The notes: generated by a model from the sequence alone, not told the origin. Positions 16,052 to 24,652 are shown, numbered from the stretch's first letter. The stretch is DNA of 26,585 bases from Thioalkalivibrio sp. (GCA_003555285.1 PWGH01000211.1:1-26585); one strand, 5' to 3'. A program made the numbers and translations.

Positions 16052-16144
16052 CCGAATCAGGGGTGTGGATTCTGGATAATGCGGCGGCAGTGCTCCAGAA
16101 TTCGAGTTTCTGCTCCGCTATCCGTTGCGATCAAGGAATTTATC

Positions 16145-17476
16145 ATGCGTACAGCCATCATCGGCGCCGGTATCAGCGGCCTGACCACCGCCTTTTACCT
16201 TCGACAGGCTGATCCGGAGCGAGAAATCCATGTCTTCGATGCCGAGCCGATTCCGGGCGGCACCATGCGCACCGACACGCTGGATGGCTTTCGCTTCGAG
16301 GCCGGCGGCAACGGCTTTCTGACCAACAAGCCCGACAGCCTGCAATTGGTGAAGGACGCGGATGCCGAGGCCTTGCTGCTGCCGAGTTCCGATGCGGCCC
16401 GCAAGCGCTACATCTTTACCGATCGCCTGCACCGGTTGCCCGAGTCGCCGGGCAGCTTCCTGGGCACGCCCTTGGTGGGCTTCGGGGCGAAGCTGCGGCT
16501 CGCCGGCGAGCTCTTCGTGCGACCGCGTCGGGACGGGGCGGAGGAGTCCCTGCAAGACTTCGGCTACCGGCGCCTGGGCAAGGCCTTCACCGACGTGTTC
16601 CTGGACGCGATGACGGCCGGGATTTATGCGACCACCCCCGATCGGGTCTCGGTGCAGGCGGCGTTTCCGCTGGTGGCGCGGCTGGAACAGGAACACGGCG
16701 GGCTGTTCAAGGGCATGCTCGCGCGGCGCAAGAAGCAGGCCGGGCCGGGCGGTATTCTGATGAGCTTCCGGGGCGGTGTCGGCCGTTTCATCGAGCACCT
16801 GGGTCAGAAGGTCGGGGCCGAATGGCACCTCGGCCAGCCGGTCGAGCAGGTGGTGCGCGAGGACGCCGGGTATCGGGTTCATGCCGGCGATTTTGCGGGG
16901 CACTTCGACCAGGTGGTGATCAGCACTCAGGCGCATGCGGCGGCCGGCATGCTCCGCGGCCTGGATGCCGACGTGGCCCGGCGCCTGGAGGCCATCGAGT
17001 ATTCACCGGTGGCCGTGGTCGGCCTGGGCTGGAATGCCCTCGATCACCCGCTGGACGGCTTCGGCCTGCTGACCACCACCGGCGCCGGGCTGCCGATCCT
17101 CGGCGTACTCTGGGACAGCAGCATCTTTGCGGACCGGGCGCCGGCGGGTGCCAAGAGCGTGCGGGTGATGATCGGCGGGCAGCGCAGTCCCGAGCTGGTG
17201 CAGCAGGACGAAGCCGGCCTGATCGCCACCGCCCGCAAGGGGGTGCATCAAACCATGGGCGTGGACCAGGATCCGGATGTGCACTTCGTGCAGCGTTGGG
17301 ACCGGGGTATTCCGTCCTATCGGGTCGGCCATATCGCGGCGGTCGACACCCTCTTCGCGCAGATCGAGCGCTATCCCGGCCTGCACCTGGGCGGCAACGC
17401 CTACCGCGGCATCGCGATGAACGATTGCGTGCGCAACGCCCGCCTGCTGGCCGAAGAGCTCGCAAAAAGCGCCTGA
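16145..17476 (+). CDS. hemY: HemY-type protoporphyrinogen oxidase
   Basis: This FAD-dependent enzyme oxidises protoporphyrinogen IX to protoporphyrin IX (or coproporphyrinogen in some lineages), the penultimate step of haem synthesis, at the membrane. The 443-residue product has the FAD motif IIGAGISGLTTAFYL at 5-19, the second dinucleotide element DAEPIPGGTMRTD at 32-44, FEAGGNGFLTN near 51-61, the substrate-domain YSPVAVVGLGW, and the closing FAD-binding stretch LHLGGNAYRGIAMNDCVRNA. ATG 16145 has AAGGA at 16133-16137 with a 7-base spacer. Gammaproteobacteria use HemG, HemJ or HemY at this step; this is the oxygen-dependent HemY type. Other amine-oxidase-like flavoproteins are less likely given the C-terminal motif. 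Its 3' end converges on mutM with 28 bases between. Confidence 0.88.
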   Translation: MRTAIIGAGISGLTTAFYLRQADPEREIHVFDAEPIPGGTMRTDTLDGFRFEAGGNGFLTNKPDSLQLVKDADAEALLLPSSDAARKRYIFTDRLHRLPESPGSFLGTPLVGFGAKLRLAGELFVRPRRDGAEESLQDFGYRRLGKAFTDVFLDAMTAGIYATTPDRVSVQAAFPLVARLEQEHGGLFKGMLARRKKQAGPGGILMSFRGGVGRFIEHLGQKVGAEWHLGQPVEQVVREDAGYRVHAGDFAGHFDQVVISTQAHAAAGMLRGLDADVARRLEAIEYSPVAVVGLGWNALDHPLDGFGLLTTTGAGLPILGVLWDSSIFADRAPAGAKSVRVMIGGQRSPELVQQDEAGLIATARKGVHQTMGVDQDPDVHFVQRWDRGIPSYRVGHIAAVDTLFAQIERYPGLHLGGNAYRGIAMNDCVRNARLLAEELAKSA

Positions 17477-17504
17477 TGCGGGCGATACCGCATTGGGGCC
17501 GACC

Positions 17505-18320
17505 CTAGCGTTGGCAGGCGGGGCAATAGGCGCTGGCACGGTTGCCGATGCGACGGCTGCGGATCAGGGTGGCGCAGGTCGGGCAGGGCGATCCCACGCG
17601 ACCGTAGACGCGCAGGTATTGGCGAAAGTAGCCGTGGCTGCCGTCCTCGCGCACGAAGTCGCGCAGGGTGGTCCCGCCTTGCGTGATTGCGGCCTGCAAT
17701 ACATCGCGGATGTGCTGGGCCAGCGCTCGGTACTCGGCCCGGGAGACGCGCCCGGCGGCACGGCCGGGGCGGATGCCGGCGAGGAACAAGGCCTCGCTGG
17801 CGTAGATGTTCCCGACGCCGACGACCACCTGCTGATCCATGATGAACGCCTTTACCGCCGCGCGGCGCCCGCGGCTCATCCGGTGCAGGCGTTCGGCATC
17901 GAAGGCCGCCTCCAGGGGCTCCGGACCGAGCGCGGCGAGCAGACGGTGGACCGCCGGGGCCTCCGGCAGCGGCAGGCAGCAGCCGAAGCGGCGCGGGTCG
18001 TGCAGCCGTAGCTGGAAGCCGTCATCGAGGGTGAAGATCAGGTGGTCGTGCGTGCGCAGCGGGGTGCCGGCGGGGCAGTGGCGCAGGCTGCCGGACATGC
18101 CCAGGTGCAGCAGCAGACCGACACCGTCGGTCTCGAGCAGCAGGTATTTGGCGCGCCGTGTCAGCGAGAGGACGCGGCGTCCTGCGAGGAGCCCAGGCAG
18201 TTCGGCCGGCACCGGCCAGCGCAACCGTGCGTCGCGCAACTGCAGGCTGACGATCGTGCGCCCGCAAAGATGCGGCTCCAGACCGCTTCGAGTGGTCTCG
18301 ACTTCAGGCAGCTCCGGCAT
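17505..18320 (-). CDS. mutM: Formamidopyrimidine-DNA glycosylase MutM (Fpg)
   Basis: MutM removes 8-oxoguanine and formamidopyrimidines from DNA and cleaves the abasic site. The 271-residue product (E. coli 269) starts MPELPEVET, so after Met removal Pro2 is the catalytic nucleophile and Glu3 the acid; Lys58 (RRAKYLLL) is also conserved. Other visible parts are the HLGMSGSLR strand, HDPRRFG, and DQQVVVGVGNIYASEALF. The C-terminal zinc finger has Cys246, Cys249, Cys266 and Cys269 (CPTC...CPAC). I choose ATG 18320 because the mature N-terminus must be Pro; a GTG two codons earlier would place extra residues before it. GAGG lies 6 bases upstream. It lies downstream of rpmB-rpmG as in E. coli, but with an extra gene between. 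Confidence 0.97.
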   Translation of the reverse strand: MPELPEVETTRSGLEPHLCGRTIVSLQLRDARLRWPVPAELPGLLAGRRVLSLTRRAKYLLLETDGVGLLLHLGMSGSLRHCPAGTPLRTHDHLIFTLDDGFQLRLHDPRRFGCCLPLPEAPAVHRLLAALGPEPLEAAFDAERLHRMSRGRRAAVKAFIMDQQVVVGVGNIYASEALFLAGIRPGRAAGRVSRAEYRALAQHIRDVLQAAITQGGTTLRDFVREDGSHGYFRQYLRVYGRVGSPCPTCATLIRSRRIGNRASAYCPACQR

Positions 18321-18377
18321 GCCCACCCTCGATCGCGGCGTTAGACCCCTTTGCCATGCCTGCCCTCGGTCTCGACG

Positions 18378-19352
18378 TCAGGCCACGTTGGCATGCACAC
18401 CCTCGATCTCGACCAGGAGCTCGCGGCGACAGACCTCACCGTGCACCCAGTGCAGGGCAGGCGCCTGGGGGTAATGCGCCGCCAGGATCGCCGCAACCTT
18501 GGCCTGATCCTCGGGGCGACGCAGATAGATGCGCAGCCAGGCCACGGGTGGCACGTCATCGCCAGCGGTGGTGTGCAGCGCATCGAGGTTCGCGAGGATC
18601 TCCCGGGTCTGGGCGGCGCAATCCCCCAGGTGCCGGCTCTCGTGGCCGGTGATGCTGGCGGTGCCGGACAGCAGCAGCTGCGACCCGCGGTCGGTCTCGA
18701 TACGGGTGGCGCGGGCGAAGGCCGGCCGCTCCGGGCTGTAACGCTCGGGGTAATGATAGGCGCTGACCTGGCGCGGGTTCTCGATCGCTCGGCCGGGCTC
18801 GCGCGCGGCGATCAGGTACACGAACAGGCCCGCGGATCGCGTGCCGATGGCCGTGGCGGCGGGCATGCCGTCCTCGGCGATTCCGAGGGCCTCCAGCGCG
18901 CGGGCCCGGCCGATGCAGAAGGCCTGGTAACGCTCGACGCCGTCTTCGTCCGCGTGAATCCGGCTGAAGTAGTTCCAGATCCGGATCGGGTAGGCAAAGC
19001 CGCGTGCGCGAATGGCGCCGAACAGATCCCGATAGGCCGCCTCCGTGTCGTCGATCAACGGGTGATCCACCGTGCCGTCGGCTTCGGGCCGGTGCCAGGC
19101 GGCGAACAGGATCTCGGGATGCTCCAACAGGTGCAGCGACCCGCGCCGTGTGGACTGACCGGGTCCTGGCACGTGCCATTCCTCGAGGGCCCCCGGCAGG
19201 ACGGTGGATTCGAGGCCGGGAGTAATCGTCAGGCAGGTATCGCTCAGCCGGATCCCGGGCGAGGGTTGGTCGGCGCAGACCCGCAGGCAGGCATTGCGGT
19301 CCGCCGAAGGGGTGCCGGCCGGCAGCAATCGGGTTTTCAGCGGCAATGCCAT
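18378..19352 (-). CDS. Chorismatase / bifunctional chorismate lyase of the XanB2-FkbO-Hyg5 family
   Basis: Members of this family split chorismate into pyruvate plus a hydroxybenzoate or dihydrobenzoate; XanB2 makes both 3- and 4-hydroxybenzoate, feeding pigment and ubiquinone synthesis. The 324-residue product shows two YjgF/RidA-like halves and several family motifs: RIWNYFSRIH (124-133), YQAFCIGR (142-149), SAYHYPERYSPERPAFARA (197-215), LLSGTASITGHESRHLGD (227-244), and CRRELLVEIEG (308-318), whose glutamates probably include the catalytic acid. No ubiC gene is seen in the window, so it may supply 4-hydroxybenzoate to UbiE/J/B; that is inference. It lies between rpmG and mutM, 57 bases before mutM. 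ATG 19352 has only a weak, distant GGAG. The exact product of the reaction cannot be read from the sequence. Confidence 0.87.
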   Translation of the reverse strand: MALPLKTRLLPAGTPSADRNACLRVCADQPSPGIRLSDTCLTITPGLESTVLPGALEEWHVPGPGQSTRRGSLHLLEHPEILFAAWHRPEADGTVDHPLIDDTEAAYRDLFGAIRARGFAYPIRIWNYFSRIHADEDGVERYQAFCIGRARALEALGIAEDGMPAATAIGTRSAGLFVYLIAAREPGRAIENPRQVSAYHYPERYSPERPAFARATRIETDRGSQLLLSGTASITGHESRHLGDCAAQTREILANLDALHTTAGDDVPPVAWLRIYLRRPEDQAKVAAILAAHYPQAPALHWVHGEVCRRELLVEIEGVHANVA

Positions 19353-19444
19353 GGCCGGTATCTACTCCGCGGATCCGGAGCAGATCCGTGTTCGTCGGTG
19401 TGGATGCATCGGTCTGGCGGGGCGACCGAGTGCCAAACAACCAG

Positions 19445-19480
19445 CGCCAAACAACCAAGGCCCGGACGATGCCGGGCCTT
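19445..19480 (-). terminator. Rho-independent terminator of rpmB-rpmG
   Basis: AAGGCCCGG (19457-19465) and CCGGGCCTT (19472-19480) form a perfect 9-bp stem with a 6-base loop. Read on the minus strand it is followed by a T/G-rich stretch (TTGGTTGTTTGG), part of which is tandemly repeated at 19433-19456. It lies 31 bases past the rpmG stop, so it should separate the ribosomal genes from the chorismatase gene. Confidence 0.75.
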
Positions 19481-19511
19481 CGAGGAACATCCCGTGCTCG
19501 GAATGCCCGTG

Positions 19512-19679
19512 CTATTTGATCTTGGCTTCCTTGTACATCACATGCTGCCGGACGACGGGATCAAACTTCTTGATCTGCATCTTCTCGGGCATGTTCCGCT
19601 TGTTCTTCGAAGTGGTGTAGAAGTGACCGGTGCCAGCACTGGACACCAGTCGAATCTTGTCGCGTACGCCTTTGGCCAT
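19512..19679 (-). CDS. rpmG: Large ribosomal subunit protein bL33
   Basis: This 55-residue protein reads [20 protein letters not shown], then [20 protein letters not shown] and [15 protein letters not shown], nearly the same as E. coli L33 over its whole length. It lacks the CxxC zinc motifs, so it is the zinc-free form. GGAG lies 7 bases before ATG 19679. It follows rpmB by 12 bases, the conserved rpmBG pair. Confidence 0.98.
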   Translation of the reverse strand: MAKGVRDKIRLVSSAGTGHFYTTSKNKRNMPEKMQIKKFDPVVRQHVMYKEAKIK

Positions 19680-19691
19680 GGTTGTTCTCCG

Positions 19692-19928
19692 TTAGACCTT
19701 TTCGCCGCGGGCGCGCATTTCGGCCAGCACGACGTCGATACCGCGCTTGTCGATCACGCGCATCCCCTTGCTGCTCAGGCGCAGACGAACGAACCGCCCC
19801 TCGCCTTCCACCCAGAAGCGGTGCGAGTGCAGGTTCGGCAGGAAGCGCCGGCGCGTTTTGTTATTGGCGTGGGAAACATTGTTTCCCGTAATCGGGCGCT
19901 TGCCCGTGACCTGGCAGACTCGGGTCAT
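19692..19928 (-). CDS. rpmB: Large ribosomal subunit protein bL28
   Basis: This 78-residue protein begins [20 protein letters not shown] and continues with [20 protein letters not shown] and [20 protein letters not shown], the E. coli L28 pattern at identical length. A single Cys remains near the N-terminus and no zinc-binding pair is present. GGAG lies 7 bases before ATG 19928. First gene of the rpmB-rpmG pair; the promoter should lie between 19929 and about 20025. Confidence 0.98.
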   Translation of the reverse strand: MTRVCQVTGKRPITGNNVSHANNKTRRRFLPNLHSHRFWVEGEGRFVRLRLSSKGMRVIDKRGIDVVLAEMRARGEKV

Positions 19929-20025
19929 CGGAAACTCCAGTAGGGGGTTCGGCCTGGATGAAAGGCGACGAAAGGTAGCAGATGCGCCCCGAACACGCAA
20001 GCGCTCCACCATTGCTCTCCGCCCG

Positions 20026-20153
20026 GGCGGTGGCCAAACCACCGCCGGGAAGGCCCGCAACGCTCCGCCGGGACGCCGTGAATACGTCCCTGTAGGCTTG
20101 ACGACAGCCTCCCTGCTGTCGACACCCGCCGGAGCGTTACGGACCTTCCCGGC
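20026..20153. repeat. Large intergenic palindromic element
   Basis: The 323-base gap 19929-20251 holds no gene. Two 29-base arms (20044-20072 and 20125-20153) are inverted copies with only three mismatches. Between them is a second stem, CGACAGC (20102-20108) with GCTGTCG (20115-20121), 6-base loop. Overlapping the left end is GGCGGTGG (20026-20033) with CCACCGCC (20039-20046). The nested structure and the central GAATACGTCCCTGTAGGC look like a dispersed intergenic repeat (REP/MITE-like) seen in several gammaproteobacteria; that comparison is from memory. Confidence 0.8.
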
Positions 20154-20207
20154 TGCGCCCTGCACGAATCCGGACCAAGAACCCGTTCCCCGCACGGTTG
20201 GGGCACG

Positions 20208-20248
20208 GACCCCGGGGGTGCCGCGTGCGCTTTGGGCACCCCGGGGTC
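20208..20248 (-). terminator. GC-rich hairpin after pckG, possible terminator
   Basis: GACCCCGGGGGTGCC (20208-20222) pairs with GGCACCCCGGGGTC (20235-20248) along its whole length apart from one bulged G. It begins 3 bases past the pckG stop on the minus strand. No T tract follows, so termination may need other factors, or the hairpin may protect the mRNA end. Confidence 0.55.
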
Positions 20249-20251
20249 GGG

Positions 20252-22093
20252 TCAGGTGCGTTCGGCGGCGAGGCCCCAGTGTTCGGGGGAGCGCCAGAGG
20301 CTGGACAGCAGCAGCTCGCGCATGAAGATGAACTCCTTGGGCAGCTTGTCGTAGAGCTGCGAGAAGAGTTCGTCCTGGGAATGCACCTCCTGCTTCCAGA
20401 TCTCGCGGTCGATGGTCATCAGGCGGTTGAAGTCCTCGCGCGAGAAGTCCTCGAGGCCGCGCCAGTCGATGTCCTCGTACTTCGGCATCCGGCCGAGCGC
20501 GCTCTCCATCGCCGGGCGGTGGCCGTGGACCCGGTCGATCACCCACTTCAGCACGCGCATGTTCTCGCCGAATCCCGGCCACAGGAACTGGCCTTCCTCG
20601 TCGCGGCGGAACCAGTTCACCCCGAAGACCTTCGGCGGGTGCGCGAGTTCGCGGCCGATCTGCAGCCAGTGATTGAAGTAATCGCCCATGTGGTAGCCGC
20701 AGAAGGGCAGCATCGCGAAGGGGTCGCGGCGAACCTTGCCCTGTTCGCCGAAGGCCGCGGCGGTGGTTTCGGAGCCCATGGTCGCGGCCATGTACACGCC
20801 GAAGTTCCAGTTGAAGGCCTGCACCACCAGCTGCACGGTGGTGCTGCGGCGGCCGCCGAAGATCAGCGCGTGGATCGGCACCCCGGCCGGATCCTCCCAC
20901 GCCGGGTCGATCGACGGGCATTGTGCCGCCGGTGCGGTGAAGCGCGCATTCGGGTGGGCCGCCGGCTTGCCGCTGTTCGGATCCCAGGGTTGGCCGCGCC
21001 AGTCGGTCAGCCCCGGCGGCGGTTCTTTGGTCATGCCCTCCCACCAGATGTCGCCGTCGTCGGTCTGGGCGACGTTGGTGAAGATGCTGTTGCTGCGGAT
21101 GGTCGCCATCGCGTTCGGGTTGGTGTACTCGTTGGTGCCCGGCGCCACACCGAAGTAGCCCGCTTCCGGGTTGATCGCGTGCAACCGTCCGTCCGGGTTG
21201 GGCTTCAGCCAGGCGATGTCGTCGCCGACGGTGGTGATCTTCCAGCCTTCCTTCACGAAGGGTTCGGGCGGGACCAGCATCGCGAGGTTGGTCTTGCCGC
21301 AGGCGCTCGGGAAGGCGGCGGCGATGTAGGTGCGCACGCCCTCCGGGGACTCCGCGCCCAGGATCAGCATGTGCTCGGCCAGCCAGCCCTCGTTGCGCGC
21401 CATCGTCGAGGCGATGCGCAGCGCAAAGCACTTCTTGCCGAGCAGCGCGTTGCCGCCGTAGCCGCTGCCGTAGGAGACGATGCTCTTCTCCTCCGGGTAG
21501 TGCACGATGTATTTGGTCGCCGGGTTGCACGGCCAGGACACGTCCGGCTGCCCCTTCTCGAGCGGCGCGCCGACGCTGTGCAGGCACTTCACGAAGGAAC
21601 CGTCGCCGAGCACGTCGAGGACCGCGCTGCCCATGCGCGTCATGATGCGCATGTTCACGACCACATACGGGGAGTCGGTGATCTCCACGCCGATCTGGGC
21701 GATCGGGGAACCGAGCGGACCCATGCTGAACGGGATCACATACATCGTGCGCCCGCGCATGCAGCCCTGAAACAGCCCGTTCAGGGTCTTCTTCATCTGG
21801 CGGGGCTCGACCCAGTTGTTGGTCGGGCCGGAATCCTTGCGGTTCACGCTGCAGACGTAGGTGCGGTCCTCGACCCGGGCGACGTCGCTCGGATCGCTGC
21901 GGGCGGCGAAGCAGTTCGGCCACTTTTCCGGATCCAGTGCGCGGAAGGTGCCGGCCTCGACGAGCAGCGCGGTCATTTCGTCGTATTCCTGCTGGGAGCC
22001 GTCGCACCAGCGAATGGTATCCGGCTCGCAGAGGGTGGCGATTTCATCGACCCAGCTGCGCAGCTCGGGGTTATTCGTGTGTGTCTGAACCAT
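20252..22093 (-). CDS. pckG: GTP-dependent phosphoenolpyruvate carboxykinase
   Basis: PckG interconverts oxaloacetate plus GTP with phosphoenolpyruvate, CO2 and GDP in the cytoplasm, for gluconeogenesis or anaplerosis. The 613-residue length is typical of the GTP class and distinct from the roughly 540-residue ATP class of E. coli. Motifs: [13 protein letters not shown] near 118-130, the P-loop [13 protein letters not shown] at 261-273 with the hyper-reactive Cys265, kinase-2 GDDIAWLKP at 290-298, and [10 protein letters not shown] and [10 protein letters not shown] further on. The [18 protein letters not shown] stretch carries metal- and substrate-binding residues. ATG 22093 has GAGGT five bases upstream. 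It appears monocistronic, between the palindromic element and a gap of 335 bases. Identity is secure. Confidence 0.97.
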   Translation of the reverse strand: MVQTHTNNPELRSWVDEIATLCEPDTIRWCDGSQQEYDEMTALLVEAGTFRALDPEKWPNCFAARSDPSDVARVEDRTYVCSVNRKDSGPTNNWVEPRQMKKTLNGLFQGCMRGRTMYVIPFSMGPLGSPIAQIGVEITDSPYVVVNMRIMTRMGSAVLDVLGDGSFVKCLHSVGAPLEKGQPDVSWPCNPATKYIVHYPEEKSIVSYGSGYGGNALLGKKCFALRIASTMARNEGWLAEHMLILGAESPEGVRTYIAAAFPSACGKTNLAMLVPPEPFVKEGWKITTVGDDIAWLKPNPDGRLHAINPEAGYFGVAPGTNEYTNPNAMATIRSNSIFTNVAQTDDGDIWWEGMTKEPPPGLTDWRGQPWDPNSGKPAAHPNARFTAPAAQCPSIDPAWEDPAGVPIHALIFGGRRSTTVQLVVQAFNWNFGVYMAATMGSETTAAAFGEQGKVRRDPFAMLPFCGYHMGDYFNHWLQIGRELAHPPKVFGVNWFRRDEEGQFLWPGFGENMRVLKWVIDRVHGHRPAMESALGRMPKYEDIDWRGLEDFSREDFNRLMTIDREIWKQEVHSQDELFSQLYDKLPKEFIFMRELLLSSLWRSPEHWGLAAERT

Positions 22094-22428
22094 GGTGTAC
22101 CTCGGAGATGGTGGAAGATCGGAACGACGTTGGAGCCTTTAAGGAGACGGGCGTGCGCAATGGGATTGGCGCTGTGGCATCTTGCTCGCCCGCCTGGCTG
22201 CAGACGGTGGGCCGGGCAGGCCGGATGGCGCTGCCGCCAAGCGCATCGGCGCTGTGATGATCGCTTGTGGTGCGGGTCGCACCATGCTGGCGCAGTGCCT
22301 GCACCGGTAGTGCCGCCGGTCCTGGGAAATAGGGCCTTTGCCGTGTTCATGGGAATGCGTTTGCAACCGGCACGCCAAGGGTTGCGTGCGGCAGCCGGTG
22401 CGTGTCGGGTCTCTATGAAGAGCGTAGC
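22094..22428. other. Gap upstream of pckG, no gene seen
   Basis: No convincing coding region or RNA gene is visible in these 335 bases. A perfect 6-bp stem GGTGCG/CGCACC (22269-22274 and 22278-22283, 3-base loop) is the only clear structure. The promoter of pckG must lie here but I cannot place it. Confidence 0.5.
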
Positions 22429-22872
22429 TCAGTGTTTCCCGAAGAGCCATCGAAGGCCCTCGAGGCCGACCAGGCTGGCCGCGAGGGTGATCACCGACCA
22501 GAGGCCGAGGCTCAGCGTCATCCACACGGCGGTGCGTCGACGGTCGGCGTGCAGGGCCAGGGCCATCACGGCGGCCAGGTGGATGCCGGTCACGGCCGGG
22601 CCGGCCAGCGCAATACCCGGCAGGCCGTAGCGGTCCCAGACGCGCTGCGCGCGCGGGCCCCAACGCCGCCGGATCGGACCCCGGCGCCGCTCCCAGGCGC
22701 GGAACAGCGCGACAATGCCGAACACCGGCAGTGCGTTGCCCAAAAAGCTCAGCAGCGTGACCGGAATCGGAGCGAGCCCCAGCCCGATGGCCACCGGAAT
22801 CACGATCACGATCTCCAGCCACGGGGTCGCGGCGGCAAGAAAGACCAGCACGTATTGCCAGAACAGGTCCAC
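22429..22872 (-). CDS. Small multi-drug export family membrane protein
   Basis: This 147-residue protein with about four hydrophobic segments looks like the small multi-drug export protein family (Sm_multidrug_ex): WQYVLVFLAAATPWLEIVIVIPVAIGLGLAPIPVTLLSFLGNALPVF early on, a basic cytoplasmic loop (RAWERRRGPIRRRWGPRAQR), YGLPGIALAGPAVTGIHLAAVMA, and a final helix ending LRWLFGKH. In spite of the family name the substrate is unknown and drug export is not established. I choose GTG 22872 with GAGG 9 bases upstream; the frame is open for 54 more codons, but these are not hydrophobic and overlap the divergent promoter region. The flavoprotein gene at 23098 is divergent. Family call moderately sure; the start is less so. 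Confidence 0.7.
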   Translation of the reverse strand: MDLFWQYVLVFLAAATPWLEIVIVIPVAIGLGLAPIPVTLLSFLGNALPVFGIVALFRAWERRRGPIRRRWGPRAQRVWDRYGLPGIALAGPAVTGIHLAAVMALALHADRRRTAVWMTLSLGLWSVITLAASLVGLEGLRWLFGKH

Positions 22873-23097
22873 AATGGCAGGCCTCGCGGAGGCGTCTTGG
22901 ACCCAATGGGTCCGGTTCGAAACGGCGCCAGTGTGTCCGATTCCCCGTGTGCGTGCGAGCCGGTCTCCGAGCGCGGGGCCGCGCGCCGCCCAGGGCACCC
23001 CCGGAATATCAGGGCCCAGAAGTTGCTTGCTCACCCCCGCGGTGGCCGCAACCGCCGATCGCCATACCCATTCAGTCAGTCATCAAGGAAACACGGC

Positions 23098-24483
23098 ATG
23101 AACACGCAGTCCCCGATCATCGAAGAACGCATGGTGGATGCCCTGATCATCGGGGGTGGCCCCGGTGGCATGAGCGCCGCGATCACTGCGGCCCAGGTCT
23201 GGCCCGGCCGCAAGATCCTGCTGATCCGCCGCGAAGACGAACCGGTGGTGCCTTGCGGCATTCCGTATATCTTCGGCACCCTGAAGGGCGTCGATCACGA
23301 CCTGCTGAGCAATGCGCCGTTCCGGGCGCTGGGCGGCGAGATCCTGGTCGATTCGGTGCTGTCGATCGACCGCGAGGCGCGCACGGCCCGCACCGCCTCC
23401 GGCGTGCTGGTGCACTGGCAGCGCCTGGTGCTGGCCACCGGAACCGAGCCCTACCTGCCGCCGATTCCCGGCGTCACCCGCCCCGGCGTGTTCGCCATCC
23501 GCAAGGACTACGAACACCTCGAGTACCTGTTCGAGGAGTTGATCCCCGGGGTTCAGCGCCTGGCGGTGGTCGGCGGCGGTTTCATCGGCGTGGAATTCGC
23601 CGATGAGGTCCACAAGGGCGGCGTCGCAGTGACCGTGGTGGAGCAATTGCCGCACCTGCTGTTGCGCAACTTCGATCAGGAGGTTTCGGTCCTGGTCGAA
23701 AAGGCCCTGCGCGCCCGCGGCGTGGACATCCATACCGGGTCCGGCGTGACGGCGCTCGAGGGCGAGGGTGAGAACGGGCCAGTACAGTCCGTGCGCCTGG
23801 CCAATGGCGAGCAGGTCGAGGCCGATGGCGTTCTGGTGGCGATCGGCGATCGGCGCAATGTCGTGCTGGCCGAAGCCCTGGACCTGACCATGGCGCGCGG
23901 CGGTGGCATCTGGGTCGATGCCTTTCAGCGCACCCGCGAGGATCCGGCGATCTTCGCGGTGGGCGACTGCGCCTTCAAGCAGGACGTGCTGCTGCGCCGC
24001 TCGGCGCACTCGCTGCTCGCCTCCACCGCGGCGGCCGAGGGACGCACTGCAGGCATGAACCTCTTCGGCCTGCGCAACGAGCGCTACAACGCCGGTACCA
24101 TCGCGATCTACGCCAGCATGATCGGTGACCTGGCCTTCGGCTGCGCCGGCATGACGGCCGCGGCGGCCCGGGCCGAGGGCCTGAGCGTGGTGGTCGGCCG
24201 AATCGAGGTGCCCGATCATCATCCGCCGAGCATGCCGGGCACCCGAATGATGACCAGTGCCCTGATCTTCAGTCGCAGCGGCCTGCTGCTCGGCGGCCAG
24301 ATCGTCGGCGGGGCCACCACGGCCGAGGTGCTCAATGCGATCGGGATTGCGATCCAGGCGCGTCTGAGCGTGCACGACCTGGTCAGCTTCCAGTTCGGCA
24401 GCCATCCTCGCCTGACCGCGCCCGCTCATCCGATCGCCTTGTGCGCGCTGGATGCGCTGCATCAGCTCTCCACGCATGGTTGA
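23098..24483 (+). CDS. FAD/NAD(P)-dependent disulfide oxidoreductase, CoA-disulfide-reductase-like
   Basis: This 461-residue flavoprotein has two Rossmann folds: FAD site ALIIGGGPGGMSAAITAA (15-32) and NAD(P)H site VVGGGFIGVEFADE (157-170), plus IFAVGDCA for the FAD ribityl region, and a C-terminal dimerisation domain. Cys53 in VVPCGIPYIFGT sits where CoA-disulfide reductase, NADH oxidase and peroxidase enzymes have their single redox cysteine (SCGxPY), and no CxxxxC pair is seen. It may therefore reduce CoA-disulfide, persulfide or a similar low-molecular-weight disulfide, or oxygen; the substrate cannot be chosen by eye. ATG 23098 has AAGGAA at 23085-23090. It is divergent from the small membrane protein. 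A sulfur-metabolism role would fit a sulfur oxidiser but is inference. Confidence 0.85.
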   Translation: MNTQSPIIEERMVDALIIGGGPGGMSAAITAAQVWPGRKILLIRREDEPVVPCGIPYIFGTLKGVDHDLLSNAPFRALGGEILVDSVLSIDREARTARTASGVLVHWQRLVLATGTEPYLPPIPGVTRPGVFAIRKDYEHLEYLFEELIPGVQRLAVVGGGFIGVEFADEVHKGGVAVTVVEQLPHLLLRNFDQEVSVLVEKALRARGVDIHTGSGVTALEGEGENGPVQSVRLANGEQVEADGVLVAIGDRRNVVLAEALDLTMARGGGIWVDAFQRTREDPAIFAVGDCAFKQDVLLRRSAHSLLASTAAAEGRTAGMNLFGLRNERYNAGTIAIYASMIGDLAFGCAGMTAAAARAEGLSVVVGRIEVPDHHPPSMPGTRMMTSALIFSRSGLLLGGQIVGGATTAEVLNAIGIAIQARLSVHDLVSFQFGSHPRLTAPAHPIALCALDALHQLSTHG

Positions 24484-24605
24484 TCCTCCAGGCGCTGATC
24501 CTTCGGCACGTTGATCCCCCCCCGGGCTTTGGTCCTCCGCTGGCCGATTCGTTGTGCCGTTGACGGTGCTGGGAGGCGGCCCAGAGCGGTGGCCCGGCGC
24601 CGCGT

Positions 24606-24652
24606 CCGGAGACGGCAAACTGCACTACACTCTGCTAGGTTTCCGTCTCCGG
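24606..24652. promoter_or_regulatory. Perfect 10-bp dyad upstream of the Met-rich gene
   Basis: CCGGAGACGG (24606-24615) and CCGTCTCCGG (24643-24652) are perfect inverted copies with a 27-base centre, in the 259-base gap 24484-24742. The centre contains TACACT (24626-24631), a possible -10 box without a clear -35. It could be a pair of operator half-sites flanking the promoter, or the terminator stem of the preceding flavoprotein gene; no T tract follows the right arm. Confidence 0.5.

Noticed and set aside
18351..19943. Plus-strand open frame of 530 codons
   Set aside because: Runs antisense through the chorismatase, rpmG and rpmB genes.
19692..22007. Minus-strand frame joining a long upstream stretch to bL28
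   Set aside because: Only its last 78 codons are bL28; the rest is an alternative frame of pckG and the palindromic gap.
22908..22930. GGTTCGAAA resembling a tRNA T-loop
   Set aside because: No acceptor stem, anticodon arm or CCA context around it.
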